Made by a program: the position numbers and the translations under genes. Of a stretch of 21,936 nt of DNA, positions 1 through 6,651 are shown piece by piece (position 1 is the stretch's first letter; every line of letters begins with the position of its first letter). The stretch spans positions 1 through 21,936 of the forward strand of contig JAISMA010000066.1 of assembly GCA_031276985.1 (NCBI GenBank), given 5' to 3'. The stretch is from Helicobacteraceae bacterium. Its GTDB lineage: Bacteria; Campylobacterota; Campylobacteria; Campylobacterales; SZUA-545. Below the pieces are notes generated by a model. That model was not told where the DNA came from. It searched no databases and was given only the letters and a program-made list of their open reading frames with translations.

Positions 1-818
1 ACGACGCTTGCTTCCGTCGCGTAAGCCTTGCCCGCCATTACCAGATCGGGATAATAGGCGCGGTTGATGAAATCCGCCGTCTCCTGAAACTTCACGAGAT
101 ATTCGCCAAGCCGCGCGGGATCGAGCAGATCCATAACGCAGGTTACGCCGCCCACCGAAAGGCTTTGCGGGTGAGGTTGCTTCGAGCCGAAGATCGCCAT
201 CATTTGCGCGACGGTTCGCTGAATACGCAGGCATTCAAGATAGTGCGAAAGCGCGATCAGATTTTGTTCGGGCGTTAAATGGTAGGTTTTGTGTCCCCAA
301 TAGCCGTTGGCAAAGGGTCCCAAAGCGCCCTTTTTGGCAAACGCCGCCACTCTTTGCTGAACGGCGGTTAATTGATCCGCGCCGCAAGCGTAAGGAACGG
401 CGGCGTATTTGAACGCTTCGTCTGCGGCTCTTCGCGGATCGGCTGAAAGCGCGGAGACAATATCCACGAAATCAAGCGCGTGAAGCTGGTAAAAATGCAC
501 GGGGTGATCGTGCAAAAACAGCGCGACGTTCATTAGCGTCCGCGTCAAAACGGCGTTAAGCGGCGGCGCGATTCCAAGCGCGTCCTCGACCGCCATAATG
601 CCCGCCTTGTAGTGCGAAAAGGTGCAAACGCCGCAGATTCGTTGCGTGAAAAAGCCCGCGTCGCGCGGATCGCGCCCTTTTAGGATCTTTTCTATGCCGC
701 GCCACAAAGTGGCGGTGGAGTAGGCTTCGGTTACGACGTTGTTGTCGTCTACGACGACCTCTACCCGCAAATGCCCTTCGATTCTGGTTATCGGATCAAC
801 TACGATTCTTTTGCTCAT
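1..818 (-). CDS. hydB: [NiFe] hydrogenase large subunit, C-terminus cut by window edge
   Basis: This is the catalytic subunit of a membrane-bound uptake hydrogenase, which splits H2 at a Ni-Fe centre on the periplasmic side. The visible 272 residues read from the ATG at 816-818 to the window edge without a stop. Near the N-terminus they show the family sequence RIEGH (residues 12-16) and then the L1 motif RICGVC, whose Cys62 and Cys65 are two of the four nickel-iron ligands. A later PHPQSLSVGG stretch is also typical. The C-terminal L2 motif and the processing site lie outside the window. A run of G immediately upstream of the ATG serves as ribosome binding site. The gene follows hydA after 13 bases and must be co-transcribed with it. 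The hydA-hydB order and the anchored small subunit suggest the group 1b enzymes of Wolinella and Helicobacter; that group assignment is inference. Confidence 0.93.
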   Translation of the reverse strand, partial: MSKRIVVDPITRIEGHLRVEVVVDDNNVVTEAYSTATLWRGIEKILKGRDPRDAGFFTQRICGVCTFSHYKAGIMAVEDALGIAPPLNAVLTRTLMNVALFLHDHPVHFYQLHALDFVDIVSALSADPRRAADEAFKYAAVPYACGADQLTAVQQRVAAFAKKGALGPFANGYWGHKTYHLTPEQNLIALSHYLECLRIQRTVAQMMAIFGSKQPHPQSLSVGGVTCVMDLLDPARLGEYLVKFQETADFINRAYYPDLVMAGKAYATEASV

Positions 819-831
819 GATTTCCCCCCTG

Positions 832-1968
832 CTATTCGGATTTCTTAAAAGCGCTGATTGCGGCGTGCGCCGCTATGCCGATCGCCGTGGCGGTCAGAAG
901 CGCGACTCCGACTTTATCCGCCGTAGCGTCCGCGTCGATTGAACTGAACGGCTTGAACGCCAGCGGCTCTTCAAACGGTCCCATCTTGTCCCAAAAGTCA
1001 GGCTCGGAGCAGCCAATGCAACCATGCCCCGCTTGCACGGGCCACGAGGTGTGCTGATTGAACCGCTCTCTTGAGCAGTTATTAAAGGTATACGGACCTT
1101 TGCAACCGACTTTATAAAGGCAGTAGCCCTTTTTTGCGCCCTCGTCGCCAAACTCTTGAACGAACTCGCCCGCGTCAAAACGACCGCGCCGCTCGCACAG
1201 ATCGTGAATCCGCATACCGTACGCCCATTTTGGACGATTGTAAGCGTCCAGCGCGGGTAATGTGCCGAATAAAATGTAGTGAAGCACGTTGCCGACGATG
1301 TTTTTCTCGCTCGGCGGACAGCCGGGAACGTTGATGACGGGCTTATTGGTGATTTTGCTAAGCGGTTGCGCGTTTGTGGGGTTTGGATGCGCCGCTTGAA
1401 CGCCGCCAAAGCTAGAACAGGTGCCGATCGCAAAGATCGCCGCCGCGTTTGCCGCCGCCTCTCTTGCGTGTTCCGCGCCGTGTTTGCCCATTGGTCCCAC
1501 CGTGAGGTAAAACTCGCTTGAGCCGGCGGGAATGCCGCCTTCAACCATAAGGATATATCTGCCCTTATAGTTTTTGATCGCCTCTTCCAGATTGTGTTCG
1601 GCTTGCCAGCCGCTTGCCGCCATTACCGTTTCGTGATACTCCAGCGAGATGTAGTCAAAAATCAAGCTGTCGATCGTGGGCGCGTCGCTACGAAGCAGAC
1701 TTTCGCTGCAACCCGTACACTCCGCCATATGTAGCCAAACGACGGGAATGCGATCGGTTAGCTCCGCCGCTTCCGCCACCAGCGGCGTAAAAGACGCGGG
1801 CAGAGCCAAAAGCGTCGTTACGCCTGCCGCCCATTTCATAAAGTCGCGGCGCGATACGCCGTTTTCCTCAAGAACCGCGCCAATCGGCTTTTGCTCGCCG
1901 AATTTAGGAGCTTTGGACAGCGCGTTAAGCCGCGCCGTCAGCCTGTCGTGTAAAGCCTGATATTCCAT
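832..1968 (-). CDS. hydA: [NiFe] hydrogenase small subunit with Tat signal and C-terminal membrane anchor
   Basis: This 378-residue subunit carries the three iron-sulfur clusters that pass electrons from the Ni-Fe site to the membrane quinone pathway. The Tat motif SRRDFMK sits at residues 39-45, preceded by an unusually long n-region and followed by a hydrophobic stretch ending near AEAAE. Proximal-cluster ligands are seen in ECTGCSE (Cys84, Cys87), GTCSSFGG and VPGCPP. The later His and Cys residues of the distal and medial clusters are present (IHDLC, GYCLYKVGC, NNCS, GHGCIGC). Residues 350-374 form a hydrophobic C-terminal anchor ending in KKSE, so the complex is held on the periplasmic face of the inner membrane. 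The CTGC form lacks the extra cysteine of oxygen-tolerant enzymes (CTCC), pointing to an ordinary oxygen-sensitive enzyme. An AAAGGCGG-like sequence precedes the ATG. Confidence 0.95.
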   Translation of the reverse strand: MEYQALHDRLTARLNALSKAPKFGEQKPIGAVLEENGVSRRDFMKWAAGVTTLLALPASFTPLVAEAAELTDRIPVVWLHMAECTGCSESLLRSDAPTIDSLIFDYISLEYHETVMAASGWQAEHNLEEAIKNYKGRYILMVEGGIPAGSSEFYLTVGPMGKHGAEHAREAAANAAAIFAIGTCSSFGGVQAAHPNPTNAQPLSKITNKPVINVPGCPPSEKNIVGNVLHYILFGTLPALDAYNRPKWAYGMRIHDLCERRGRFDAGEFVQEFGDEGAKKGYCLYKVGCKGPYTFNNCSRERFNQHTSWPVQAGHGCIGCSEPDFWDKMGPFEEPLAFKPFSSIDADATADKVGVALLTATAIGIAAHAAISAFKKSE

Positions 1969-2086
1969 GCTATCCGCCTTTATTGAAAATAACCGCTTAT
2001 GCTAACCAATCAATACTTAAACTTAACTTATATATAATCCGTTTTTATTAAAAAACTTTTAAGAAAACTTACAGGAAAGGCGGCAG
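1969..2086. promoter_or_regulatory. Divergent hydA / hypC promoter region
   Basis: These 118 AT-rich bases separate the hydrogenase genes (minus) from hypC (plus). On the plus strand a perfect TATAAT lies at 2033-2038, about 48 bases before the hypC ATG, with no clear -35; weak -35 boxes are usual for sigma-70 promoters in Campylobacterota. The hypC ribosome binding site AGGAAAGG follows at 2073-2080. On the minus strand the best -10 candidate is TAGCAT, about 30 bases before the hydA ATG, and it is weak. A short inverted repeat TTATT-GAA-AATAA lies at 1980-1992. No sigma-54 box and no complete FNR-type palindrome was found. Confidence 0.5.
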
Positions 2087-2368
2087 ATGTGCCTCTCTAT
2101 CCCCTCGAAGATCGTCGCGATCGACGACGCCAACAACGCGACCGTCGAAACAATGGGCGTTTTGCGCCAAGTTTCGCTTGATTTGGTCGGCGAACCCGTG
2201 TCGATCGGCGATTACGTGCTGATTCACGTAGGCTTCGCCATGGGCAAGATCGACGAACAAGACGCGCTAGAAAGCCTTGAAATCTTCAAAGAGATCGCCG
2301 CGAAAATGGAAAGCGGCGAAATCGACGAGCGCGACGGGGATTTGGGACTTGTCGATCGATTATCTTAA
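2087..2368 (+). CDS. hypC: Hydrogenase maturation chaperone HypC
   Basis: HypC is the small chaperone that works with HypD to assemble the Fe(CN)2CO unit and deliver it to the hydrogenase large subunit in the cytoplasm. The 93-residue product starts with the diagnostic MCLSIP, where Cys2 binds the iron unit, and contains IHVGFAM with His47, the second conserved feature of the HypC/HupF family. The length is normal for the family, with an acidic C-terminal tail. AGGAAAGG six bases before the ATG is a good ribosome binding site. Its end overlaps the probable start of hypD by 20 bases. Placement divergent from hydAB fits a role in maturing that enzyme. Confidence 0.95.
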   Translation: MCLSIPSKIVAIDDANNATVETMGVLRQVSLDLVGEPVSIGDYVLIHVGFAMGKIDEQDALESLEIFKEIAAKMESGEIDERDGDLGLVDRLS

Positions 2369-3449
2369 CGACTTTCGCGATCCCGCCGTGATCGCCGCGC
2401 TACAAGCGCAAATCAAAAAAAAGGCGACGCGCCCTATCAATATCATGGAAATTTGCGGCGGTCATACGCATACCATTATGAAATACGGCTTGCCGCAGCT
2501 ACTGCCGCCGCAGATTAACTTCGTGCATGGACCGGGCTGTCCCGTGTGCGTAATGCCAAAAGAGCGCATCGATCACGCCATTACGATCGCCAATATGAAA
2601 GATACGATCCTAACGACGCTTGGCGATATGATCCGCGTTCCGGGCAGTTTGGGATCGTTACAGACGGCTAGGGCAAAAGGCGCGGACGTTCGCGCGCTCT
2701 ATTCGCCGCTTGAAGCTCTTTCGATCGCGGCTGATAATCCGCGCAAAACGGTCGTGTTTTTCGCGATCGGCTTCGAGACGACGACGCCGATGACCGCCGC
2801 GCTGATCGATCGCGTCGTTTCAAGCGAGGTCAAAAACCTGCTTTTTCACGTCAACCACATTCTCGTTCCGCCGCCCGTTTGCGCGATTATGGACGGCGGC
2901 GGCGCGATCGACGCGTTTTTGGGACCTTCGCATGTAAGCGTAATTACGGGCAGCGATATTTTTCTGCCGATCGCCGAGCGCTACAAAACGCCGATCGTCA
3001 TTAGCGGCTTTGAGCCGATCGACGTGTTAGAAAGCGTTTTGAAAATCGTTCGGCAGTTTAACGACGGTCGCCGCGAGGTGGAAAACGAGTATTCCCGCGC
3101 CGTTACGCCAAGCGGTTCGCAAAAAGCCAAAAAGCTGATCGAGCGCTATTTCGCGCCCCGCGAAACTTTTCGCTGGCGCGGGCTTGGCGACATACCGCAA
3201 AGCGCGCTAAAACTGCGCGAGGCGTTTTCGTTTTTGGACGCGGAAAAAGCGTACGAAGGGCTGCTGCCAAACGATCCGATCGACGATCACAAGCTCTGTA
3301 TGTGCGCCGAAATCCTAAAAGGGCGCGCCAAACCCGTCGATTGCAAGGCGTTTGGCAAAGCCTGCGTTCCCGCTTCGCCGCTTGGCAGTTGCATGGTTTC
3401 AAGCGAAGGCGCGTGCGCGGCTTACTACCGCTACGCAAAGTCTTTTTAA
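2349..3449 (+). CDS. hypD: Hydrogenase maturation protein HypD (TTG start)
   Basis: HypD is the iron-sulfur scaffold on which the Fe(CN)2CO unit of [NiFe] hydrogenase is built together with HypC and HypE. From the proposed TTG the product has 366 residues, matching the family. It shows the catalytic motifs ICGGHTH (Cys36) and GPGCPVC (Cys64, Cys67), then TLGDMIRVPGS, and a C-terminal cysteine cluster (CMC, DC, AC, SC, AC) for the 4Fe-4S centre. An in-frame ATG exists at 2277, but the extra 24 residues are basic, unlike any HypD N-terminus, and would overlap hypC by 92 bases. The TTG at 2349 has GGGGA eight bases upstream and gives the expected start MSIDYLNDFRDP. No hypA, hypB, hypE or hypF follows, so those must lie elsewhere. 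Confidence 0.93.
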   Translation: MSIDYLNDFRDPAVIAALQAQIKKKATRPINIMEICGGHTHTIMKYGLPQLLPPQINFVHGPGCPVCVMPKERIDHAITIANMKDTILTTLGDMIRVPGSLGSLQTARAKGADVRALYSPLEALSIAADNPRKTVVFFAIGFETTTPMTAALIDRVVSSEVKNLLFHVNHILVPPPVCAIMDGGGAIDAFLGPSHVSVITGSDIFLPIAERYKTPIVISGFEPIDVLESVLKIVRQFNDGRREVENEYSRAVTPSGSQKAKKLIERYFAPRETFRWRGLGDIPQSALKLREAFSFLDAEKAYEGLLPNDPIDDHKLCMCAEILKGRAKPVDCKAFGKACVPASPLGSCMVSSEGACAAYYRYAKSF

Positions 3450-3477
3450 GCGCTTCCGAATATAAATCCAAGCGCGA

Positions 3478-3483
3478 TACAAT
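3478..3483 (+). promoter_or_regulatory. Candidate -10 box upstream of the unknown three-gene run
   Basis: TACAAT lies 25 bases before the ATG at 3509 in the 59-base gap after hypD. A weak -35-like TTCCGA occurs 18 bases further upstream. The ATG itself has an excellent ribosome binding site (AAGGAGG at about 3496-3502). No terminator hairpin follows hypD, so read-through from hypC-hypD is equally possible. Confidence 0.35.
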
Positions 3484-3508
3484 ACGCGATTGAAGCAAGG
3501 AGGAGCGA

Positions 3509-4075
3509 ATGAAGGCGGTTTTGGCGGCGATTGTCTTGACGCTTGGCGTTTGCGCGATTTGCGCCGCGCAAGACGAGACGGAATATGTCGATAACTATCG
3601 AAAGGCTTTGCGACTAAGCGGAAACGATCGAAGCGCGGGCGCGCTCTCGTGCAAAAGCGGCGACGATAAAATAGGGTTTTTCGCGGAGCTTTCGCCTTAC
3701 GCGTCCGATCGTGAAACTGTTGGCGAAAACGTCGCCGAAGATATGATTTTTCGCGTCTATTATTACCTCAAAAACGAAAAAAGCGGCAAGCTAACGAGGT
3801 ATTTTGAGGAGGATATAGGCGTGTTAAGCGTAGATTCGGACGCTAGTTTTCGCTTTAGCTTTGTCGACAGCCCGAAAATCGTCCGTTTTGAGTTAAGCGA
3901 TCCAAAAATGAAACCAATTGTACTCGGAAAAACGCCGATCGCCACGCGAATCGAAAAGCTCGATCGGCGAGACGATGTATACGCTATAAATATCGTTAAA
4001 TTATGGGAAAACGACGCGACGGACAAAGCGATCTCCTGCGATCTGCGCGTCCAAACCGTGCATTTGTCAAAATAG
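3509..4075 (+). CDS. Exported protein of unknown function
   Basis: I do not recognise this 188-residue protein. It starts with a clear Sec signal peptide (hydrophobic residues 4-18, likely cut after CAICAA at residue 20). The mature part is hydrophilic and looks beta-rich. It has two cysteines, Cys48 and Cys177, near its two ends, which could form a disulfide in the periplasm. No lipobox, membrane anchor or known catalytic motif is visible. Its strong AAGGAGG ribosome binding site suggests good translation. The stop codon touches the ATG of the next gene, and the following two genes overlap by four bases each, so the four genes 3509-5252 very likely form one operon. A shared envelope role is inference only. 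Confidence 0.8.
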   Translation: MKAVLAAIVLTLGVCAICAAQDETEYVDNYRKALRLSGNDRSAGALSCKSGDDKIGFFAELSPYASDRETVGENVAEDMIFRVYYYLKNEKSGKLTRYFEEDIGVLSVDSDASFRFSFVDSPKIVRFELSDPKMKPIVLGKTPIATRIEKLDRRDDVYAINIVKLWENDATDKAISCDLRVQTVHLSK

Positions 4076-4540
4076 ATGAAAGAGGCGATTTTCGCGCGAT
4101 CGGCGCAACCAAAAACGGCAAAATCGGACGACTACGCTTTGGCGACGCTAACGCTGATTTTCGGCGGCGTTTATATCTATCTGTTGGCGACGACGGATTA
4201 CGCCTGCCGATTTGTTATGCTTTATTCAAGTCTCGCGGGCGCGGTTTTTTATCGCGCCGCGTATTTCGCGCCCGCGTTTTGCGCGGACAAACTGCTTGGA
4301 ACGGGGGCAAAAACGCCGCGATCGATCGCGTTGGCGCGTTATTTGACGCGGATAATCGCGTTGGCGTTTGTCGTCTTGCTGTTTGTCGCTTTTTTGGCGA
4401 TTGCGCCGATCGCGTTAATTAGCGGCGGCTGGAGCGGCGCGAAAAGCGGTTTGCTTAGCGCGGCGATTAGCGGAGCGTTTGTCGGCTTGGCTCTATTTAC
4501 CTGCGCGATGATCGCCTTCAAAAAAAGCGGGGACAAATGA
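4076..4540 (+). CDS. Small membrane protein of unknown function, about four helices
   Basis: I do not recognise this 154-residue protein. Hydrophobic stretches at about residues 20-40, 43-68, 92-116 and 124-147 suggest four membrane helices. The N-terminus is short and polar, and the C-terminus ends in basic residues (FKKSGDK). The ATG follows the upstream stop codon directly and has no ribosome binding site of its own, so translation probably depends on the upstream gene. It overlaps the next gene by four bases (ATGA). Apart from RYLTR before the third helix there are few charged positions, and no transporter signature is visible. It may act together with the neighbouring membrane protein, but nothing in the sequence proves it. 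Confidence 0.75.
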   Translation: MKEAIFARSAQPKTAKSDDYALATLTLIFGGVYIYLLATTDYACRFVMLYSSLAGAVFYRAAYFAPAFCADKLLGTGAKTPRSIALARYLTRIIALAFVVLLFVAFLAIAPIALISGGWSGAKSGLLSAAISGAFVGLALFTCAMIAFKKSGDK

Positions 4541-4878
4541 CGCTGATTTCGGCTTGTAGCGGTTTTGCGATTGGCTTTGTCTGCTGGAAAAGCTGTTTTC
4601 TGCTGGCAAAACCCGCCGCCGCCGCGCTTTTCGACGCGCATAGCCTCGCGCCGATCGGCGCTAAGATCGCCTATTGCGTCATTTTTGCGTTTTTGTGCGC
4701 GGCTACGGCGCTTTTGCTACTGATATATCCAATATGCGCGCTTGTTATCGGCGGCTCCACGCCAAACGAGTTTTATCTGGGCGTCGCCGCTTCATATACT
4801 GGATCGATATTCGGATTTCTTTCGCTACTTTGGCTACGATTGTTTGTCGAGATCACGCAAAAGCGCGGCGGCTTATGA
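4537..4878 (+). CDS. Small membrane protein of unknown function, about three helices
   Basis: I do not recognise this 113-residue protein. Hydrophobic segments at about residues 4-24, 44-72 (long) and 80-104 suggest three membrane helices, with a basic end (QKRGGL). Four cysteines lie in or near the first and second helices. The start overlaps the previous stop as ATGA and is preceded by GGGGA at close spacing; the stop overlaps the ybgC start in the same way. With the upstream gene it could form a two-component membrane unit. It is too short and too plain for a functional guess. Confidence 0.7.
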   Translation: MTLISACSGFAIGFVCWKSCFLLAKPAAAALFDAHSLAPIGAKIAYCVIFAFLCAATALLLLIYPICALVIGGSTPNEFYLGVAASYTGSIFGFLSLLWLRLFVEITQKRGGL

Positions 4879-5252
4879 AAATTCGCGTTTATTACGAGGA
4901 TACGGATTCGCTTGGAGTCGTTTATCACGCGAATTATTTGAAATATATCGAGAGGGCGCGAAGCGAAGCGTTTTTTGCGATCGGGCGAAAGCCTGAAAGC
5001 GCCGAAAACTACTTTGTCGTTCGATCGATGAGCGTTCGCTTCGTCAAATCCGCTAAACTAGGCGATCTGCTGGAGGTTAGATCGCGCCTTACGGAGCTTC
5101 GCGCCGCTTCGTTCCGGCTCAAGCAAGAGCTGTGGCTGGATAACGCGCTTGTTTTTAGCGCCGACGTGGAGATCGCTTCCGTCCGCGCCGCGAAGCCCGC
5201 CAAAATCGACGACGAAACCAAAAAACTGCTTAACGAAGTTTTTGCGGGCTGA
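4875..5252 (+). CDS. ybgC: YbgC-type acyl-CoA thioesterase (hotdog fold)
   Basis: This 125-residue protein belongs to the YbgC / 4-hydroxybenzoyl-CoA thioesterase family, single-domain hotdog enzymes that cleave acyl-CoA or acyl-carrier thioesters in the cytoplasm and are tied to phospholipid metabolism at the envelope. The N-terminal signature YYEDTDSLGVVYHANY includes Tyr7, Asp11 and His18, the positions used for catalysis in the Helicobacter homologue as I recall it, followed by YIERARSE. The ATG at 4875 overlaps the upstream stop (ATGA); the open frame runs further up to 4674, but that extension does not resemble the family. In gammaproteobacteria ybgC heads the tol-pal operon. Here it is on the opposite strand, separated from that operon by one gene. 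It ends three bases before the converging gene. Confidence 0.9.
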   Translation: MKIRVYYEDTDSLGVVYHANYLKYIERARSEAFFAIGRKPESAENYFVVRSMSVRFVKSAKLGDLLEVRSRLTELRAASFRLKQELWLDNALVFSADVEIASVRAAKPAKIDDETKKLLNEVFAG

Positions 5253-5255
5253 TCG

Positions 5256-6503
5256 CTATTCGCTTGGCGGCAAAGTTTGATTAACGGGCGACTTCGGCGG
5301 CGGCGGCGCTAAAACAAAACGGGCGTTTTTTATCTGATAGACTTTGATCGGATATTGGAGCTGATTTTCTTTCATTTCTAGCCCAAAAAGCTCCACTCTG
5401 GGCGCGTAATCGCCGCCGTTTCTTTGGCTGATCATCGCCGCCATAGCGCTTGATGAATAAGCCGTCCAGTCAAAGCGCAGATCGTTGCGTAACAGTTGAT
5501 TGAGATCGCGCAAAGTCATATTGCCCGGTCCTATGGCGCTGGCGATGTAGAAATTTTTAACGTCGTCGCTTTGCGGCAGAGTGAGTAGCAGAGGATTGTA
5601 ATTCATCTGCGTGCTTAACGCGGAGGCTATGCGAATATCGTTGAAGGTGATCTGCGAAAGCGCCATACTCGTTCGCACGGGTTGCGTGTTTAGCAGTATC
5701 GACGCGCCCGTTCCGATCTTGTGCGTTTTGAACAGTTGCGAAAAATTAACGCGAGGATCGTTGATCATAACGCGAGAGGCGGGCATAGGCAAAATAGCGT
5801 CCGCCGCCGCCGTGATCTTCTGGCTTAACGCGCTTGGCTCGCTAAGGACGAAGGTGCGAAAACGATTGGCGTATTGGCTTAACGCCTCAAGCTGTTTTGG
5901 ATAGTCGATTCCGCCGAAATACATATTATCGGGCGCGGAATAGATCTCGTTGCGATTGACGGTTGGAACGTAAAGCTCGACTCTCGAATTCATAGACGCG
6001 GCTGTTTTCGCGCCTTCGACCGTTAAAGCCGCCAAAGCGCGATTAAAGCCCGCTCTTTCAATCTCTTTCAAGGCTCGATCTAAACTGTCGGGTTTTTCGT
6101 CTACGGAGTCGAATACGCGCATTTCAAAGGGTTTGCCTTTGCTAAGCAGATAGGCGCTTACGCTGTTTGATACGATTACCGAGTATCGCCCGATCGATTC
6201 GCTTGGAATCAACACGGCGATCCTCTCTCCGTTTACGCGCGGCATAGCGAGGTTCAAAAACGTCGCCAATCGCTGATAATCGGCGCTAAAGCGACCGTCG
6301 TCGTTGGCTTTGTCGTAGCGCGCCGCAAACGAAAACTCTTTTTCTTCTTTTAGCAGTCGCTCTAAACAACGCGCGTCGCACGGCGTCGGCGAAAGGTCGA
6401 TTACTTCGTTTGAAGCCGCGCCAATCGGCGAAAACAATTTTGGCTGGCTCGGCGCGGCAAATAGCGCGATCGAAGCCGCTATCAACAATAGGCATTTCTT
6501 CAT
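5256..6503 (-). CDS. Secreted protein resembling a type-1 periplasmic binding protein
   Basis: This 415-residue protein starts with a Sec signal peptide (MKKCLLLIAASIALFAA) and no lipobox. The segment RIAVLIPSESIGRYS at about 94-108, a helix and strand after it, and VELYVPTVNRNE followed by MYFGGIDYPKQLEAL (about 175-208) follow the pattern of type-1 periplasmic binding folds, as in branched-chain amino-acid receptors and the LpoA/LppC family. This is fold-level resemblance judged by eye, not an identified orthologue. An N-terminal region (30-80) contains a CDARC cysteine pair, and the C-terminus has a proline-rich tail. No permease or ATPase gene is nearby, which argues against a transport receptor and is compatible with an envelope-assembly role. 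The ATG has no ribosome binding site and lies seven bases from a TATAAT. Confidence 0.8.
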   Translation of the reverse strand: MKKCLLLIAASIALFAAPSQPKLFSPIGAASNEVIDLSPTPCDARCLERLLKEEKEFSFAARYDKANDDGRFSADYQRLATFLNLAMPRVNGERIAVLIPSESIGRYSVIVSNSVSAYLLSKGKPFEMRVFDSVDEKPDSLDRALKEIERAGFNRALAALTVEGAKTAASMNSRVELYVPTVNRNEIYSAPDNMYFGGIDYPKQLEALSQYANRFRTFVLSEPSALSQKITAAADAILPMPASRVMINDPRVNFSQLFKTHKIGTGASILLNTQPVRTSMALSQITFNDIRIASALSTQMNYNPLLLTLPQSDDVKNFYIASAIGPGNMTLRDLNQLLRNDLRFDWTAYSSSAMAAMISQRNGGDYAPRVELFGLEMKENQLQYPIKVYQIKNARFVLAPPPPKSPVNQTLPPSE

Positions 6504-6510
6504 GCGCGCA

Positions 6511-6516
6511 ATTATA
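6511..6516 (-). promoter_or_regulatory. Perfect -10 box, probable leaderless start of the 5256-6503 gene
   Basis: On the minus strand TATAAT is followed by TGCGCGC and then the ATG at 6503. Transcription normally begins about seven bases after the -10 box, so the mRNA would start at or just before the ATG. There is no Shine-Dalgarno sequence, which fits a leaderless message. No good -35 box is present 16-18 bases upstream. Confidence 0.55.
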
Positions 6517-6651
6517 GGGATAGTTTGCTTCGCGCTCGTAAAAAGCGCAAAAACGTAAATCGATAGAAGCGCGTTGGCGGATTTTTAGGAGATCGCGCGA
6601 TTTTTTCCGCGTTTGACTCCGTTTGAAAGCAAAAGGATCAAAGAGCGGGAA
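6517..6651. other. Intergenic region after cpoB
   Basis: The rest of the 148-base gap after cpoB holds short inverted repeats only. They include the palindrome ATCGCGCGAT, which is followed by six T on the plus strand, and repeated TTTGA/TCAAA arms at about 6612-6642. None forms a convincing intrinsic terminator on the minus strand, where the tol-pal transcript should end. I see no coding sequence here. Confidence 0.4.

Noticed and set aside
2842..2857. parS-like sequence, 13 of 16 bases matching TGTTTCACGTGAAACA
   Set aside because: It lies within hypD codons for the conserved LFHVNH segment, and the central palindrome is broken (CACGTC), so the match is probably chance.
3103..3498. Minus-strand open frame opposite the end of hypD
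   Set aside because: Arg-rich product caused by the reverse complement of GC-rich codons; hypD is clearly the real gene.
4003..4422. Plus-strand open frame overlapping the 4076-4540 gene
   Set aside because: Arg- and Gly-rich out-of-frame shadow; the other frame gives consistent membrane helices and overlaps its neighbours in an operon-like manner.
6579..6613. Hairpin-like GCGGA...TCCGC with the palindrome ATCGCGCGAT and a T-run on the plus strand
   Set aside because: No plus-strand gene ends here, the inner part cannot pair well, and on the minus strand there is no T-run, so it is not a convincing terminator.
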